A DNA stretch of 64,000 bases from positions 5,324,501-5,388,500 of the forward strand of contig NZ_JADOVJ010000001.1 of NCBI RefSeq assembly GCF_015752315.1, given 5' to 3'. The position numbers and the translations under genes are program-made. The notes below the pieces were generated by a model. That model saw only the letters and a list, made by a program, of their open reading frames with translations, was not told the origin of the DNA and searched no databases. Shown here one piece after another: positions 35,163 through 43,314 of this stretch (position 1 is its first letter; every line of letters begins with the position of its first letter). The stretch comes from Nocardioides luteus. Lineage in GTDB: Bacteria; Actinomycetota; Actinomycetes; Propionibacteriales; Nocardioidaceae.

Positions 35163-36020
35163 TCAGAACCAGCGGGAGAGTTCCAGCGCCGCGCCGTCGT
35201 CGGCGACGTGGGCGGTGACGGCGTCGGCGATCTCCTGCACGACCTCGGGAGCGTTGCCCATGGCGACACCGCGCCCGGCCCACTCGAGCATCTCGACGTC
35301 GTTGCGGCCGTCGCCGATGGCGAGTACGTCGGCGGGTTCGAGGTCGAGCTGGTCGCAGACGTAGGCGAGGCCCGATGCCTTGGAGACCCCGACCGGGGTG
35401 AGGTCGAGCCAGGCGGTGTAGCCGACGACGTAGTCGATGCCGTGCAGGCCGAGCTCGCGCCCGAGGGCGAGGAAGTCCTCCGGGGTCGCGTCGGGGTCGC
35501 GGATGATCACGCGCGAGACCGGCTCGGCGACCATCTCCTCGATCGGCGCGATCAGGTGGGCGCCGTCGAGCTCGCCCTCCGGGAACGGCCGGTTGAACCG
35601 GTAGCCCAGGCCGCGGTTCTCCACCGCGACCAGCACGTTCGGACGTCGTTCCAGGATCTTCTCGACGGCCGCGCGAGCGTCGAAGGTCTCCTCGTGCACC
35701 ACGTCGACCGGCGGGTAGCGGAGCACCACCGCACCGTTGGACGCGACGATCCACAACCGCTCCGCACCCTCGTCCGGAAGCCCGAGCAGGTCGGCGATCC
35801 CGGTCATCGAGTGGGCTGAGCGGCCCGAGGAGAGCACCACGTGCGCCCCCGCGTCGTACGCCCGGCGGACCGCGTCACGCACCTTGTCCGAGAGCGCCTC
35901 GGAGGTCGTGCCGGTGCCCTCGATCCAGCGCAGCAGGGTGCCGTCGATGTCGAGCGCGACGAGCTTCGGGTGCCAGGCGGCCTCGCCCGGCCGCGCGGTG
36001 CTGCTCTCGGTCGTGCTCAC
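35163..36020 (-). CDS. HAD superfamily Cof-type phosphatase 2, coupled to serS
   Basis: 285 residues. HAD motifs are [25 protein letters not shown], the cap-domain [25 protein letters not shown] with the Lys, and [14 protein letters not shown]. It resembles HAD-1 in architecture but the two are diverged, so an old duplication or independent recruitment is possible. The GTG at 36018-36020 overlaps the serS stop as GTGA, suggesting coupled translation. The first ~18 residues ([16 protein letters not shown]) are a polar extension. Confidence 0.9.
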   Translation of the reverse strand: MSTTESSTARPGEAAWHPKLVALDIDGTLLRWIEGTGTTSEALSDKVRDAVRRAYDAGAHVVLSSGRSAHSMTGIADLLGLPDEGAERLWIVASNGAVVLRYPPVDVVHEETFDARAAVEKILERRPNVLVAVENRGLGYRFNRPFPEGELDGAHLIAPIEEMVAEPVSRVIIRDPDATPEDFLALGRELGLHGIDYVVGYTAWLDLTPVGVSKASGLAYVCDQLDLEPADVLAIGDGRNDVEMLEWAGRGVAMGNAPEVVQEIADAVTAHVADDGAALELSRWF

Positions 36021-37288
36021 TTCTGGACCGGCTCCAGGACCTCGCGCCCGAGCCACTTCTGCAGCGCCTTCGGCACCCGCACCGACCCGTCGGCCTGCTG
36101 GTGGGTCTCCAGGACGGCCACGATGGCGCGGGTGATCGCGGTCAGGGTGCCGTTGAGCGTGGCGACCGGGGTGGTGCCGCTCTCGGTGCGCTGCCGGATG
36201 TCGAGGCGGCGCGCCTGGAAGGTGGTGCAGTTGGACGCCGAGGTGAGCTCGCGGTACTTCCCCTGCGTGGGGATCCACGCCTCGCAGTCGAACTTCCGCA
36301 GCGCGCTCGGACCGAGGTCGCCCGCGGCGACGTCGATGACCTGGTAGGCCAGCTCGAGCTTGTCCAGGAACGCCTTCTCCCACTCGAGGAGACGCTGGTG
36401 CTCCGCGTACGACTCCTCGACGGTGGTGTAGACGAACATCTCCACCTTCTCGAACTGGTGGACCCGGATGATGCCCTTGGTGTCCTTGCCCGCCGAGCCG
36501 GCCTCCTTGCGGAAGCAGGACGAGAAGGCGGCGTAGCGGCGCGGCAGCGTCTCGGGGTCGAGGATCTCGTCGGCGTGGTAGGCCGCCATCGGCACCTCCG
36601 AGGTGCCGACGAGATAGAGGTCGTCGTCCTCGATCTTGTAGACGCCGTCGTCGACCTGGTCGAGGAAGCCGGTGCCCTCCATCGCCTCCGGGCGCACCAG
36701 CGCCGGCGCGATGACCTGGGTGAACCCGGCCTCGCGGGCCTGCTCCATCGCCAGGTTGATCAGCGCGAACTCCAGCTCGGCACCGACGCCGGTCAGGAAG
36801 TAGAAGCGGCTGCCCGAGACCTTGGCGCCGCGCTCGAGGTCGATCGCGCCGAGCATCTTGCCCAGCTCGACGTGGTCGCGCGGCTCGAAGCCCTCGGCCT
36901 CGAAGTCGCGCGGCTCGCCGACCTTCTCGATCAGGACGAAGTCGTCCTCACCGCCGGCCGGAGCGTCGTCGGCGAGGTTGGGGATGGCCTTGAGGGCCTT
37001 CTTCCACTCATCCTCGGCAGCGTTCTGCGCCGCCTCGGCCTCCTTGACGGCAGCCGCGAGCTCCTTCACCTCGGCCAGGAGCTGCTGCTTCTCCTCGCCC
37101 TTGGCCTGGGCGACCTTCTTGCCCATCTGCTTCTGCTCGGCCCGCTTGGCCTCGAAGTCCGCGATCGCCGCCCGCCGGGCACTGTCCGCGGACAGCGCCC
37201 GGTCCACCACGTCGGAGGACGCGCCGCGGCGCTCCTGCGAGGCACGTACGCGGTCGGGGTCTTCGCGGAGGATGCGCGGGTCGATCAT
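36017..37288 (-). CDS. serS: Seryl-tRNA synthetase
   Basis: 423 residues, full length. Charges tRNA-Ser and tRNA-Sec with serine. The N-terminal ~110 residues form the antiparallel coiled-coil arm ([20 protein letters not shown] and on). The class II core follows, with [20 protein letters not shown], motif 2 [20 protein letters not shown] and FEKVEMF, and motif 3-like [20 protein letters not shown]. The ATG at 37286-37288 begins [18 protein letters not shown], the standard start. It leads an operon with HAD-2, GNAT, HAD-1 and an exported protein. Confidence 0.98.
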   Translation of the reverse strand: MIDPRILREDPDRVRASQERRGASSDVVDRALSADSARRAAIADFEAKRAEQKQMGKKVAQAKGEEKQQLLAEVKELAAAVKEAEAAQNAAEDEWKKALKAIPNLADDAPAGGEDDFVLIEKVGEPRDFEAEGFEPRDHVELGKMLGAIDLERGAKVSGSRFYFLTGVGAELEFALINLAMEQAREAGFTQVIAPALVRPEAMEGTGFLDQVDDGVYKIEDDDLYLVGTSEVPMAAYHADEILDPETLPRRYAAFSSCFRKEAGSAGKDTKGIIRVHQFEKVEMFVYTTVEESYAEHQRLLEWEKAFLDKLELAYQVIDVAAGDLGPSALRKFDCEAWIPTQGKYRELTSASNCTTFQARRLDIRQRTESGTTPVATLNGTLTAITRAIVAVLETHQQADGSVRVPKALQKWLGREVLEPVQK

Positions 37289-37471
37289 GCGGCAAGGCTA
37301 GTCGACCGGGCCATCAGATCTCACTTCAGTAAGTGAGCGTCGCCCGCTCATCCCCTGCGAATGACTCCGGCCGCGAACTCGACGAGGTACGAAGCAGATC
37401 GGAGGGCCGCTTTGAGCGAGGTCCCCAAAAAGGCTGATGACCCCATACTGGGCGGCGTCCTTGATGACATG

Positions 37472-37515
37472 CATTGGAATCACTTGACGCAAATTTGTGT
37501 CAAGTGATTCCAATG
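37472..37515 (-). terminator. 44-nt inverted repeat, terminator of the RTX-like gene
   Basis: Two 22-nt arms with a single G-T mismatch, beginning CATTGGAATCACTTGAC, meet at AAATTT with no spacer. It ends 11 bases beyond the RTX-like stop. The high AT content is unusual here and the AAATTT centre is palindromic, so it may also be a protein site or a remnant of a mobile element. Confidence 0.7.
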
Positions 37516-37526
37516 ATGATCGCGTA

Positions 37527-39896
37527 CTAGGGAATGCGAACGCGCCGCTCGACCGACGAGCTCGTGTCGCTGCCCGTGCCACCGTCGCCGTAGTCGCGGC
37601 CGTAGCCACCGATGAGCCGGTCGCTGCCGGAGTCCCCGTAGAGGGAGTCATTGCCCGACCCGCCCTCGATCCTGTCCGATCCACCGAGGCCGACCAGCTT
37701 GTTCACTCCGCTGTTGCCCTTAAGGACGTCGGCGTAGTTCGTGCCGGTCAGTCGCTCGAAGGTCAGCAGGCGTTCCGCTCCTGCACCCGTCGACTGCACG
37801 GAGGTCGTGTTGAGCGCGACCTTCACCCCGTTGCGAACGTTTGAGTACGCGACGGTGTCGGTGCCCGAACCACCCTCCGCCCGGTCGTTGCCGAGGCCGG
37901 GAAAGATCGTGTCGCTGCCGCCTCCGCCGAGAAGTACGTTGGCGCCACCGTCACCGACGAGACGGTCGGGGTACGGGCTGCCTGTCAGGTTCTGCATCCC
38001 TGCGAGCGTGTCGGTGCCACCACCCCCGGTCGCACGAGACATGGTCGCCGAGACCGCGCCTGTCGCGGTGGCGTACGAAGCGGTGTCGGATCCAACGCCA
38101 CCACTCAGGGAGTCGTTGCCGGCATTGCCGGCCAGGAGGTCGTTGCCGTCCGCCCCGTACAGCGTGTCGGCGCCGTCTCCACCCTCCAACGTGTCGTTGC
38201 CCGAGCCGGCCTCGAGGCGGTCGTTGCCGACCTCGCCCTTGAGCCGATCGCTCCCACCGCCACCAAGCAAGCGGTCTGACCCGGTGCCGCCGAGGACGTA
38301 GTCGTTCCCATCGCCGGCACTGACAGTGTCGTTGTCCGCATCGCCGTAGACCTTGTCGTCTCCGGAGCCGGCGTCGAGCGAGTCGTTCTCCGAGCCGCCG
38401 CGGATCTCGTCGCCACCACCGTTCCCGGTGATGGTGTCAGCCCCGGCGTCCCCGAAGAGCTTGTCGTAGCCCACGTCGCCGATCAGTTCGTCGTCCCCGT
38501 TCCCGCCATGCAGGATGCCAGCTTCCTCGACCGCACGCAGCGAGTCGTCGCCGTCGCCGCCGGAGGCGACGGCGGGATATCCCCGGACTTCGATCGTGTC
38601 GTTGCCGGCACCGCCGTTGACCGCGGCGCCGGCGTACCGCCCACCCACTAGGACGTCGTGACCGTCTCCGCCGTCGGCAATCCCCTCGTCCCCGTAGGAC
38701 GAGGCGCGGATCGTGTCGTCGCCGGCGTCGCCGTACAGGCTGTTGCTCTCGATAGCGCTGCCGTGGCCTGTCGCGTCGATGACATCGTTGCCCGCGTCGC
38801 CGTGGACGACGTCGTATCCGGACCCGTCGTCGATCGTGTCGTTGCCGTCTCCGGCGTTGACCGCATCGGCCCCGTTTCCAGCGTTGATCCGGTCGTCGCC
38901 GCCACCACCGGCGATCCGGTCGTCCCCGGCCTCGCCCCAGATGGTGTCGTTGCCGTCACCCGCGGCGATGGTGTCGTTGCCGTCGCCCGCGTCGACCAGA
39001 TCGGCGCCGCCACCGGCCTCGACGATGTCGTCGCCCTTGCCGACCTCGATCGTGTCAGCACCGCTCGTGCCGGTGATCGTGTCGTCGTGGTCCGTCGCCG
39101 ACACTGACTCGAAACCGGCGAGGGTGGCTCCCCATCCGGTGTCACCCACAGCCATGTCGAACGTGATGCCGGCCGAACTCACGATGGAGATGCGGTCCGT
39201 CGCGGTGTCGTCCGAGCCACCGTTGACGACATCGTGGTCAGGGGCGACCGAGACCGACACCGCGTCGCTCCCGAGCCCACCGCGGACGACGTCGCTGCCC
39301 GCACCAGGCGCGATCAGGTCGTCGCCGCCTTCTCCGAAGATCTGGTCGTCGCCGTCGCCGCCGTACGCGGCATCGTCGCCTGCCCCGCCGTGGAAAGTAT
39401 CGTTCCCGGCCTCGCCACGGAAGCCGCCGCCATTGCCGTCCGCGTAGTAGACATCGTCACCGTCGCCTCCATAGGCGCTCTCGATCTGCTTTCCACCGCG
39501 GATGAGGTCGTTGCCTGGCCCCGCACGGATGACCGAGCTGTCACCGATGATGGTGTCGTTCCCTTCACCGGCGTCCACACTGCTCCCATACACGGGATAG
39601 ATGACGTCGTTGCCAAGACCGGCAGTGATCGTCGCCCTGCCTTCGCCTACGACACAGATGGTGTCGTCTCCGCCCAGCGCATCAACGGAGACGCCTGCGG
39701 GGACGGCGACGACGTCGTCACCCTCGGTCGGGGCCTGGCCCTCGACACTTAGATCCACGGTGATCGCCTTGCCGTCGCACTCGGTGATCGCCTCCTCGGC
39801 GGCAGCGGAGCCGGCGAGGAGGCCACCGACGCCGAGGGCGACGGCGGGGACGGACAAGAGCCCGAGAAGGGCGTACGAGGACACGCGAGAGCGCAT
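37527..39896 (-). CDS. Exported RTX-like calcium-binding repeat protein
   Basis: 789 residues. RVSSYALLGLLSVPAVALGV followed by GGLLAGSAAAEE is a Sec signal peptide. Nearly all the rest is GGXGXDXXX-type nonapeptides, for example GEGNDTIIGD, GGAGDDAAYGGDGDDQIFGE and GGNGDDELIGD. Such repeats bind calcium in a beta roll. Two non-repeat blocks interrupt them, around residues 215-260 (SVAPDHDVVNGG to ATLAGFESVS) and near 600-690 (TYATATGAVSATM-like and VAYSNVRNGVKVAL stretches). There is no catalytic domain and no type I secretion gene nearby, so export is by Sec. A structural or adhesive role is inferred. The ATG at 39894-39896 starts the signal peptide. Confidence 0.92.
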   Translation of the reverse strand: MRSRVSSYALLGLLSVPAVALGVGGLLAGSAAAEEAITECDGKAITVDLSVEGQAPTEGDDVVAVPAGVSVDALGGDDTICVVGEGRATITAGLGNDVIYPVYGSSVDAGEGNDTIIGDSSVIRAGPGNDLIRGGKQIESAYGGDGDDVYYADGNGGGFRGEAGNDTFHGGAGDDAAYGGDGDDQIFGEGGDDLIAPGAGSDVVRGGLGSDAVSVSVAPDHDVVNGGSDDTATDRISIVSSAGITFDMAVGDTGWGATLAGFESVSATDHDDTITGTSGADTIEVGKGDDIVEAGGGADLVDAGDGNDTIAAGDGNDTIWGEAGDDRIAGGGGDDRINAGNGADAVNAGDGNDTIDDGSGYDVVHGDAGNDVIDATGHGSAIESNSLYGDAGDDTIRASSYGDEGIADGGDGHDVLVGGRYAGAAVNGGAGNDTIEVRGYPAVASGGDGDDSLRAVEEAGILHGGNGDDELIGDVGYDKLFGDAGADTITGNGGGDEIRGGSENDSLDAGSGDDKVYGDADNDTVSAGDGNDYVLGGTGSDRLLGGGGSDRLKGEVGNDRLEAGSGNDTLEGGDGADTLYGADGNDLLAGNAGNDSLSGGVGSDTASYATATGAVSATMSRATGGGGTDTLAGMQNLTGSPYPDRLVGDGGANVLLGGGGSDTIFPGLGNDRAEGGSGTDTVAYSNVRNGVKVALNTTSVQSTGAGAERLLTFERLTGTNYADVLKGNSGVNKLVGLGGSDRIEGGSGNDSLYGDSGSDRLIGGYGRDYGDGGTGSDTSSSVERRVRIP

Positions 39897-40041
39897 GAGA
39901 GAGACCTCACAACGACGAGGGACCGAGGAATGCCGACGCCGACCCGAATCATGCGCGGAGAAGGAACAGTAACGCTCACAACCGTGCGCCGCCTCGGCTT
40001 TTGTCCAGGTCGTTCATTCACTGTGTGGAAGCCGTTTCGCG

Positions 40042-40047
40042 CATACT
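40042..40047 (+). promoter_or_regulatory. -10 box for leaderless PAP2-DGK transcript
   Basis: CATACT is eight bases before the GTG at 40056 and no Shine-Dalgarno sequence lies between, so a leaderless transcript is likely. Confidence 0.45.
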
Positions 40048-40055
40048 GACTCACC

Positions 40056-41627
40056 GTGCTTGACCTTTCGCGCCGTGCCCTGCTGCTCTGGGCGGCTTCG
40101 CTGTTCGCCCTGTGCGCCCTGATCGGGATCGCGGCGATCAACGCATGGCCGCCGGTCTCGACGTTCGACGAGCTCGGCCGCGAGGCAGCAGCGGTGACGG
40201 CGGAGCACGGCTGGATGCTCGACTTCTGGCACGTCGTCGAGGTGGTCACGGAGTGGTACCTCCCGGTCGGGGTCGCCTTCCTGGTCGCCGCCGGGCTGTT
40301 CCGCAAGTATCTGCGCGCCGCGGTCTACGTGTTCGGCGTCGTGGCGGTCACCCTGGTCGTACGCCGTGGCCTGGTGCTGCTGATCGACCGGGACCGCCCG
40401 GAGTGGCAGCTGTCGTCGTGGCTGCACGACTCGCCGGCGTACCCCTCCGGTCACGCGACCGGGATGGCGGTCCTGGCGGGTGTGATCGCGGTCGTCGTGA
40501 CGATGTTCGTACGCCGCCGCGGCATCCGCCGCCTCGCCTACACGGGCCTCACGCTTCTGGTCGTGCTCGTCGCCGCGGACCGGGTCTTCCTCGGCCGCCA
40601 CTACCCCTCCGACGTGCTCGGCGGGATCGCCTTCGCCGCCGGCGCGGTCTTCCTCGGCATGGCGCTCTACACGCCGCTGCCCACCTCGCACGCGCTGGGG
40701 CGGCGGCCGCTGGTGGACTCGGTGCGCGGCAACCGGAAGATCGCGGTCGTCCTCAACCCGATCAAGGTCGAGTCGGTCGACCAGTTCAAGACCATGGTCA
40801 CCACGATGGCCAAGGAGTCCGGCTGGAAGACGCCGACCTGGCACCTGACCACGGTCGACGACCCCGGCCGAGGCATGGCGCGTGCCGCCCAGGAGGAGGG
40901 CGCCGACCTGGTGCTCGTCTGCGGCGGCGACGGCACCGTACGCGAGGTCTGCTCCGCCCTGGCCGGCACCGGCATCGCGGTGGGGATCGTCCCCGGCGGC
41001 ACCGGCAACCTGCTCGCCCGCAACCTGTCGATCCCGCTCTACATCCGCGCCGCGATCGACGTCGCGCTCACCGGGCAGGACCAGGCGATCGACCTGGTCG
41101 AGGTCTCCGGCGACAACCTCGAGGACACCAACTTCCTGGTCATGGCCGGGATGGGCTTCGACGCCGCGATCATGAGCGGCGTCAACGAGGACATCAAGAA
41201 GAAGATCGGCTGGATGGCGTACGTCCTCTCCGCCTTCAAGAGCCTGATGTTCCCGGCGATGCGGCTGGAGATCTCCGTCGACGGCGGCGAGTTCACCAGG
41301 CACCGGGCGCGCACGGTCGTCGTCGGCAACGTCGGCTACCTCCAGGCCAACATGCCGCTGCTGCCGGCGGCCGCCCTCGACGACGGGCTCGTCGACGTGG
41401 TGCTGCTCTATCCGCAGCGGTTCTGGTCCTGGCTGCCGCTCGCGTTCCGGGTGCTGAGCAAGCGGCCGCGCACCGACAACCTGGTCAACCGGATGACCGG
41501 CGCCAGCGTCGTGATCCGGACCAACCACGACCAGCCCCGCCAGCTCGACGGCGACACCATCTCCGAGGGTCGGGAGCTGCGCATGACGTGCCTTCCGGGA
41601 CGCCTGCTCGTCCGCGTGCCACGCTGA
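40056..41627 (+). CDS. Fusion of PAP2 phosphatase and diacylglycerol kinase-like lipid kinase
   Basis: 523 residues. The N-terminal ~220 residues form a membrane PAP2 domain with about five to six helices and its three motifs: LIDRDRPEW (KXXXXXXRP-like), YPSGHATGMA and RVFLGRHYPSDVLGG. The C-terminal half is a DAGKc domain: IAVVLNPIKVESVDQF, LVCGGDGTVREVCSAL, IVPGGTGNLLARNL, and MAGMGFDAAIM. One polypeptide can thus dephosphorylate and phosphorylate lipids, for instance phosphatidate, lysophosphatidate or polyprenyl phosphate. Such fusions are known in actinobacteria. GTG at 40056 has no ribosome binding site and a -10 box just upstream. Confidence 0.93.
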   Translation: MLDLSRRALLLWAASLFALCALIGIAAINAWPPVSTFDELGREAAAVTAEHGWMLDFWHVVEVVTEWYLPVGVAFLVAAGLFRKYLRAAVYVFGVVAVTLVVRRGLVLLIDRDRPEWQLSSWLHDSPAYPSGHATGMAVLAGVIAVVVTMFVRRRGIRRLAYTGLTLLVVLVAADRVFLGRHYPSDVLGGIAFAAGAVFLGMALYTPLPTSHALGRRPLVDSVRGNRKIAVVLNPIKVESVDQFKTMVTTMAKESGWKTPTWHLTTVDDPGRGMARAAQEEGADLVLVCGGDGTVREVCSALAGTGIAVGIVPGGTGNLLARNLSIPLYIRAAIDVALTGQDQAIDLVEVSGDNLEDTNFLVMAGMGFDAAIMSGVNEDIKKKIGWMAYVLSAFKSLMFPAMRLEISVDGGEFTRHRARTVVVGNVGYLQANMPLLPAAALDDGLVDVVLLYPQRFWSWLPLAFRVLSKRPRTDNLVNRMTGASVVIRTNHDQPRQLDGDTISEGRELRMTCLPGRLLVRVPR

Positions 41628-41814
41628 AACGCGGTCCCGATTCGGTCCCGAATCCAACGACACGCAGCCAAGCAGAAAGTCCCGGCAATCAGGGTCCAAG
41701 GTCCCGGATCAAGCGTATTTTCAGCGTGTTTGGGATCAATTTTCGTGCGACTCGATGGCGACTCGCGGGCACAGATGTCTTGTTGATCAGTAAATGTTCA
41801 TAAGGTGTCTGACA

Positions 41815-41836
41815 CGACTCGGCGTGAGCCGAGTCG
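41815..41836. terminator. Hairpin 1 with GTGA tetraloop
   Basis: CGACTCGGC at 41815-41823 pairs with 41828-41836 (9 bp) around loop GTGA, a GNRA-type tetraloop. It lies 188 bases after the PAP2-DGK stop, so it may be a distal terminator or part of a structured RNA. Confidence 0.55.
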
Positions 41837-41888
41837 GCGTCCCCGATCGGGCTCAGCCTGACTCCGGCCGGTGACGTGCAAGACCCAC

Positions 41889-41919
41889 ACACTGGTCGGA
41901 AATCCCCCGCGACCAGTGT
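41889..41919. other. Hairpin 2 next to tRNA-end-like sequence
   Basis: ACACTGGTCG at 41889-41898 pairs exactly with CGACCAGTGT at 41910-41919 around an 11-base loop. It runs directly into the TTCGACTCC sequence that resembles a tRNA T-loop. Confidence 0.45.
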
Positions 41920-41960
41920 TCGACTCCCGGGCCGTCCCACCCGCAGCCCGGGTTTGAAAA

Positions 41961-42005
41961 CCGGCACGCTCGGAACGGTTCCCCCGCCACGCCCGAGCGT
42001 GCCGG
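41961..42005. terminator. Hairpin 3 with downstream T-run
   Basis: CCGGCACGCTCGG at 41961-41973 pairs over 13 bases with 41993-42005 around a 19-base loop. TTTT follows at 42011-42014 on the plus strand, so it can terminate plus-strand transcripts; it also sits just past the DUF4446 stop for the other direction. Confidence 0.65.
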
Positions 42006-42037
42006 CGTCGTTTTCGGCCCGATCCGGTCGCCTCGGA

Positions 42038-42448
42038 TCAGCTCCTCGGCTTCGCCTGCTGGACCGCCTCGGTCTCCTCGGGCGACATCAGCTGGGACGA
42101 CTCCCAGCCGCTGATGCTCTTCGCGTACGACCTCGCCTCGGTGCGGCCGTGGATCGAGGTGAGCACGACCCCGTCACCGTTGTCGTCGAGCAGGGCAAGG
42201 CACCAGCTCAGGTGGCCACCGGCGTCCCCGAACGCGTCGAAGCGCACCACCGCGAGGTGGCGCAGGTTCATGGCCGACTCCGCCCGCAGGGCCGCGACCT
42301 CAGCACGCAGACCGGCGACGTCGGTCGGCAGCGACTCGACGGCGGCGGGGTCGGGGCGGCGTACGTCCTTCGTCCTCTGCCAGGCCGCCCCGGCGAACAC
42401 CAGGGAGGCGATTGCTGTCAGCAGACTGAGAATGGCAAGAGCGAGCAC
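42038..42448 (-). CDS. DUF4446 family small membrane protein
   Basis: About 136 residues. An N-terminal helix, LALAILSLLTAIASLVFAGA, anchors the protein, followed by a polar linker with DVAGLRAEVAALRAES (short coiled coil). The DUF4446 signature is NLRHLAVVRFDAFGDAGGHL then SWCLALLDDNGDGVVLTSIH and GRTEARSYAK. Function is unknown; the domain faces the cytoplasm if the helix is a signal anchor. GTG at 42446-42448 is chosen because a TAGATT box lies eight bases upstream; an ATG at 42487 would overlap the divergent pheA start and is less likely. Confidence 0.85.
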   Translation of the reverse strand: MLALAILSLLTAIASLVFAGAAWQRTKDVRRPDPAAVESLPTDVAGLRAEVAALRAESAMNLRHLAVVRFDAFGDAGGHLSWCLALLDDNGDGVVLTSIHGRTEARSYAKSISGWESSQLMSPEETEAVQQAKPRS

Positions 42449-42456
42449 AACGGGCG

Positions 42457-42466
42457 AATCTAGACT
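42457..42466. promoter_or_regulatory. Overlapping divergent -10 boxes of pheA and the DUF4446 gene
   Basis: On the plus strand TAGACT (42461-42466) lies six bases before the pheA GTG at 42473. On the minus strand TAGATT (42462-42457) lies eight bases before the DUF4446 GTG at 42448. They share the bases TA of the palindrome TCTAGA. Only 24 bases separate the two start codons, so both mRNAs are expected to be leaderless. Confidence 0.55.
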
Positions 42467-42472
42467 GTCGCT

Positions 42473-43312
42473 GTGTCCGAGCCACATCGCATCGCCTATC
42501 AGGGCGAACCAGGGTCCAACTCACACATGGTCTGCCAACGGCACTACCCCGAGCTGGAGTCGGTGCCGTGCGCCTCGTTCGAGGACGTCTTTGCGACCGT
42601 CGAGGCAGGTGAGGCGTCGCTGGCGATGATCCCGATCGACAACTCCCTCGCCGGGCGGGTGGCCGACATCCACCACTTCCTCCCCGAGTCGAACCTGCAC
42701 ATCATCGCCGAGCACTACCTGCGGATCCGGTTCCACCTGCTCGGTCTTCCGGGCGCCCATCTCGACGACATCCGTACGGTCCACTCCCACGTCCACGCGC
42801 TGGGCCAGTGCCGCAACATCATCCGGGAGCACGGGTTCACGCCGGTCGTCTCCGGCGACACCGCCGGTGCCGCGCGCGAGGTCGTCGAGGCCGGTGACCC
42901 GACGATGGCGGCGATCTCCCCGCCGCTGGCCGCCTCGATCTACGGGCTCGACGTGCTCGCCACCGACATCGAGGACGCCGACCACAACACCACCCGCTTC
43001 GTGGTGCTCTCGCCCGACTTCATCCAGGCGCCCTCCGACCAGGGTCCGGTGGTGACCTCGTTCATCTTCAACGTACGCAACCTTCCGGCCGCTCTCTACA
43101 AGGCGCTCGGCGGCTTCGCGACCAACGGCGTCAACATGACCAAGCTGGAGTCCTACATGGTCGACGGGAAGTTCACCGCGACCCAGTTCCTCGCCGAGGT
43201 CGACGGCCACCCCGATCAGCCGGGGCTGAAGCGGGCCCTGGAGGAGCTGGCCTTCTTCACGACCGACGTGAAGCTGCTCGGGGTCTATCCCGCCGACCCG
43301 GCCCGGTTCTGA
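42473..43312 (+). CDS. pheA: Prephenate dehydratase with ACT domain
   Basis: 279 residues. Converts prephenate to phenylpyruvate in phenylalanine synthesis. The catalytic domain has RIAYQGEPGSNSH, CASFEDVFATVEAGEASLAM, IPIDNSLAGRVADIHHFL and the DADHNTTRFVVLS motif with the essential Thr-Arg-Phe. The ACT domain follows: FIFNVRNLPAALYKALGGFA and NGVNMTKLESYMVDGKF, where the usual ESRP is ESYM. GTG at 42473 with no ribosome binding site fits a leaderless transcript. larB starts two bases after the stop, so pheA heads an operon with larB-larC. Confidence 0.96.
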   Translation: MSEPHRIAYQGEPGSNSHMVCQRHYPELESVPCASFEDVFATVEAGEASLAMIPIDNSLAGRVADIHHFLPESNLHIIAEHYLRIRFHLLGLPGAHLDDIRTVHSHVHALGQCRNIIREHGFTPVVSGDTAGAAREVVEAGDPTMAAISPPLAASIYGLDVLATDIEDADHNTTRFVVLSPDFIQAPSDQGPVVTSFIFNVRNLPAALYKALGGFATNGVNMTKLESYMVDGKFTATQFLAEVDGHPDQPGLKRALEELAFFTTDVKLLGVYPADPARF

Positions 43313-43314
43313 GG

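Larger units (their letters stand above)
41628..42037. other. 410-base intergenic region with AT-richer patch and three hairpins
   Basis: No credible coding region. Near 41637 CGGTCCCGA is repeated in tandem. From about 41700 to 41810 GC falls well below the neighbourhood. Three hairpins follow (listed separately). Between the second and third hairpins, GTTCGACTCCCGGGCCGTCCC at 41917-41937 resembles a tRNA T-arm and acceptor end, but no matching 5' half is found. The region separates the PAP2-DGK gene from the convergent DUF4446 gene. Confidence 0.6.

Noticed and set aside
37298..37474. Possible 58-residue minus-strand ORF starting MHVIKDAAQYG
   Set aside because: The start lies inside the 44-nt inverted repeat and no Shine-Dalgarno sequence precedes it; composition is not convincing.
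41880..41945. tRNA gene (including tRNA-Sec)
   Set aside because: The T-loop-like TTCGACTCC is present, but the T-stem does not pair and no D arm, anticodon arm or matching acceptor 5' strand is found on either strand.
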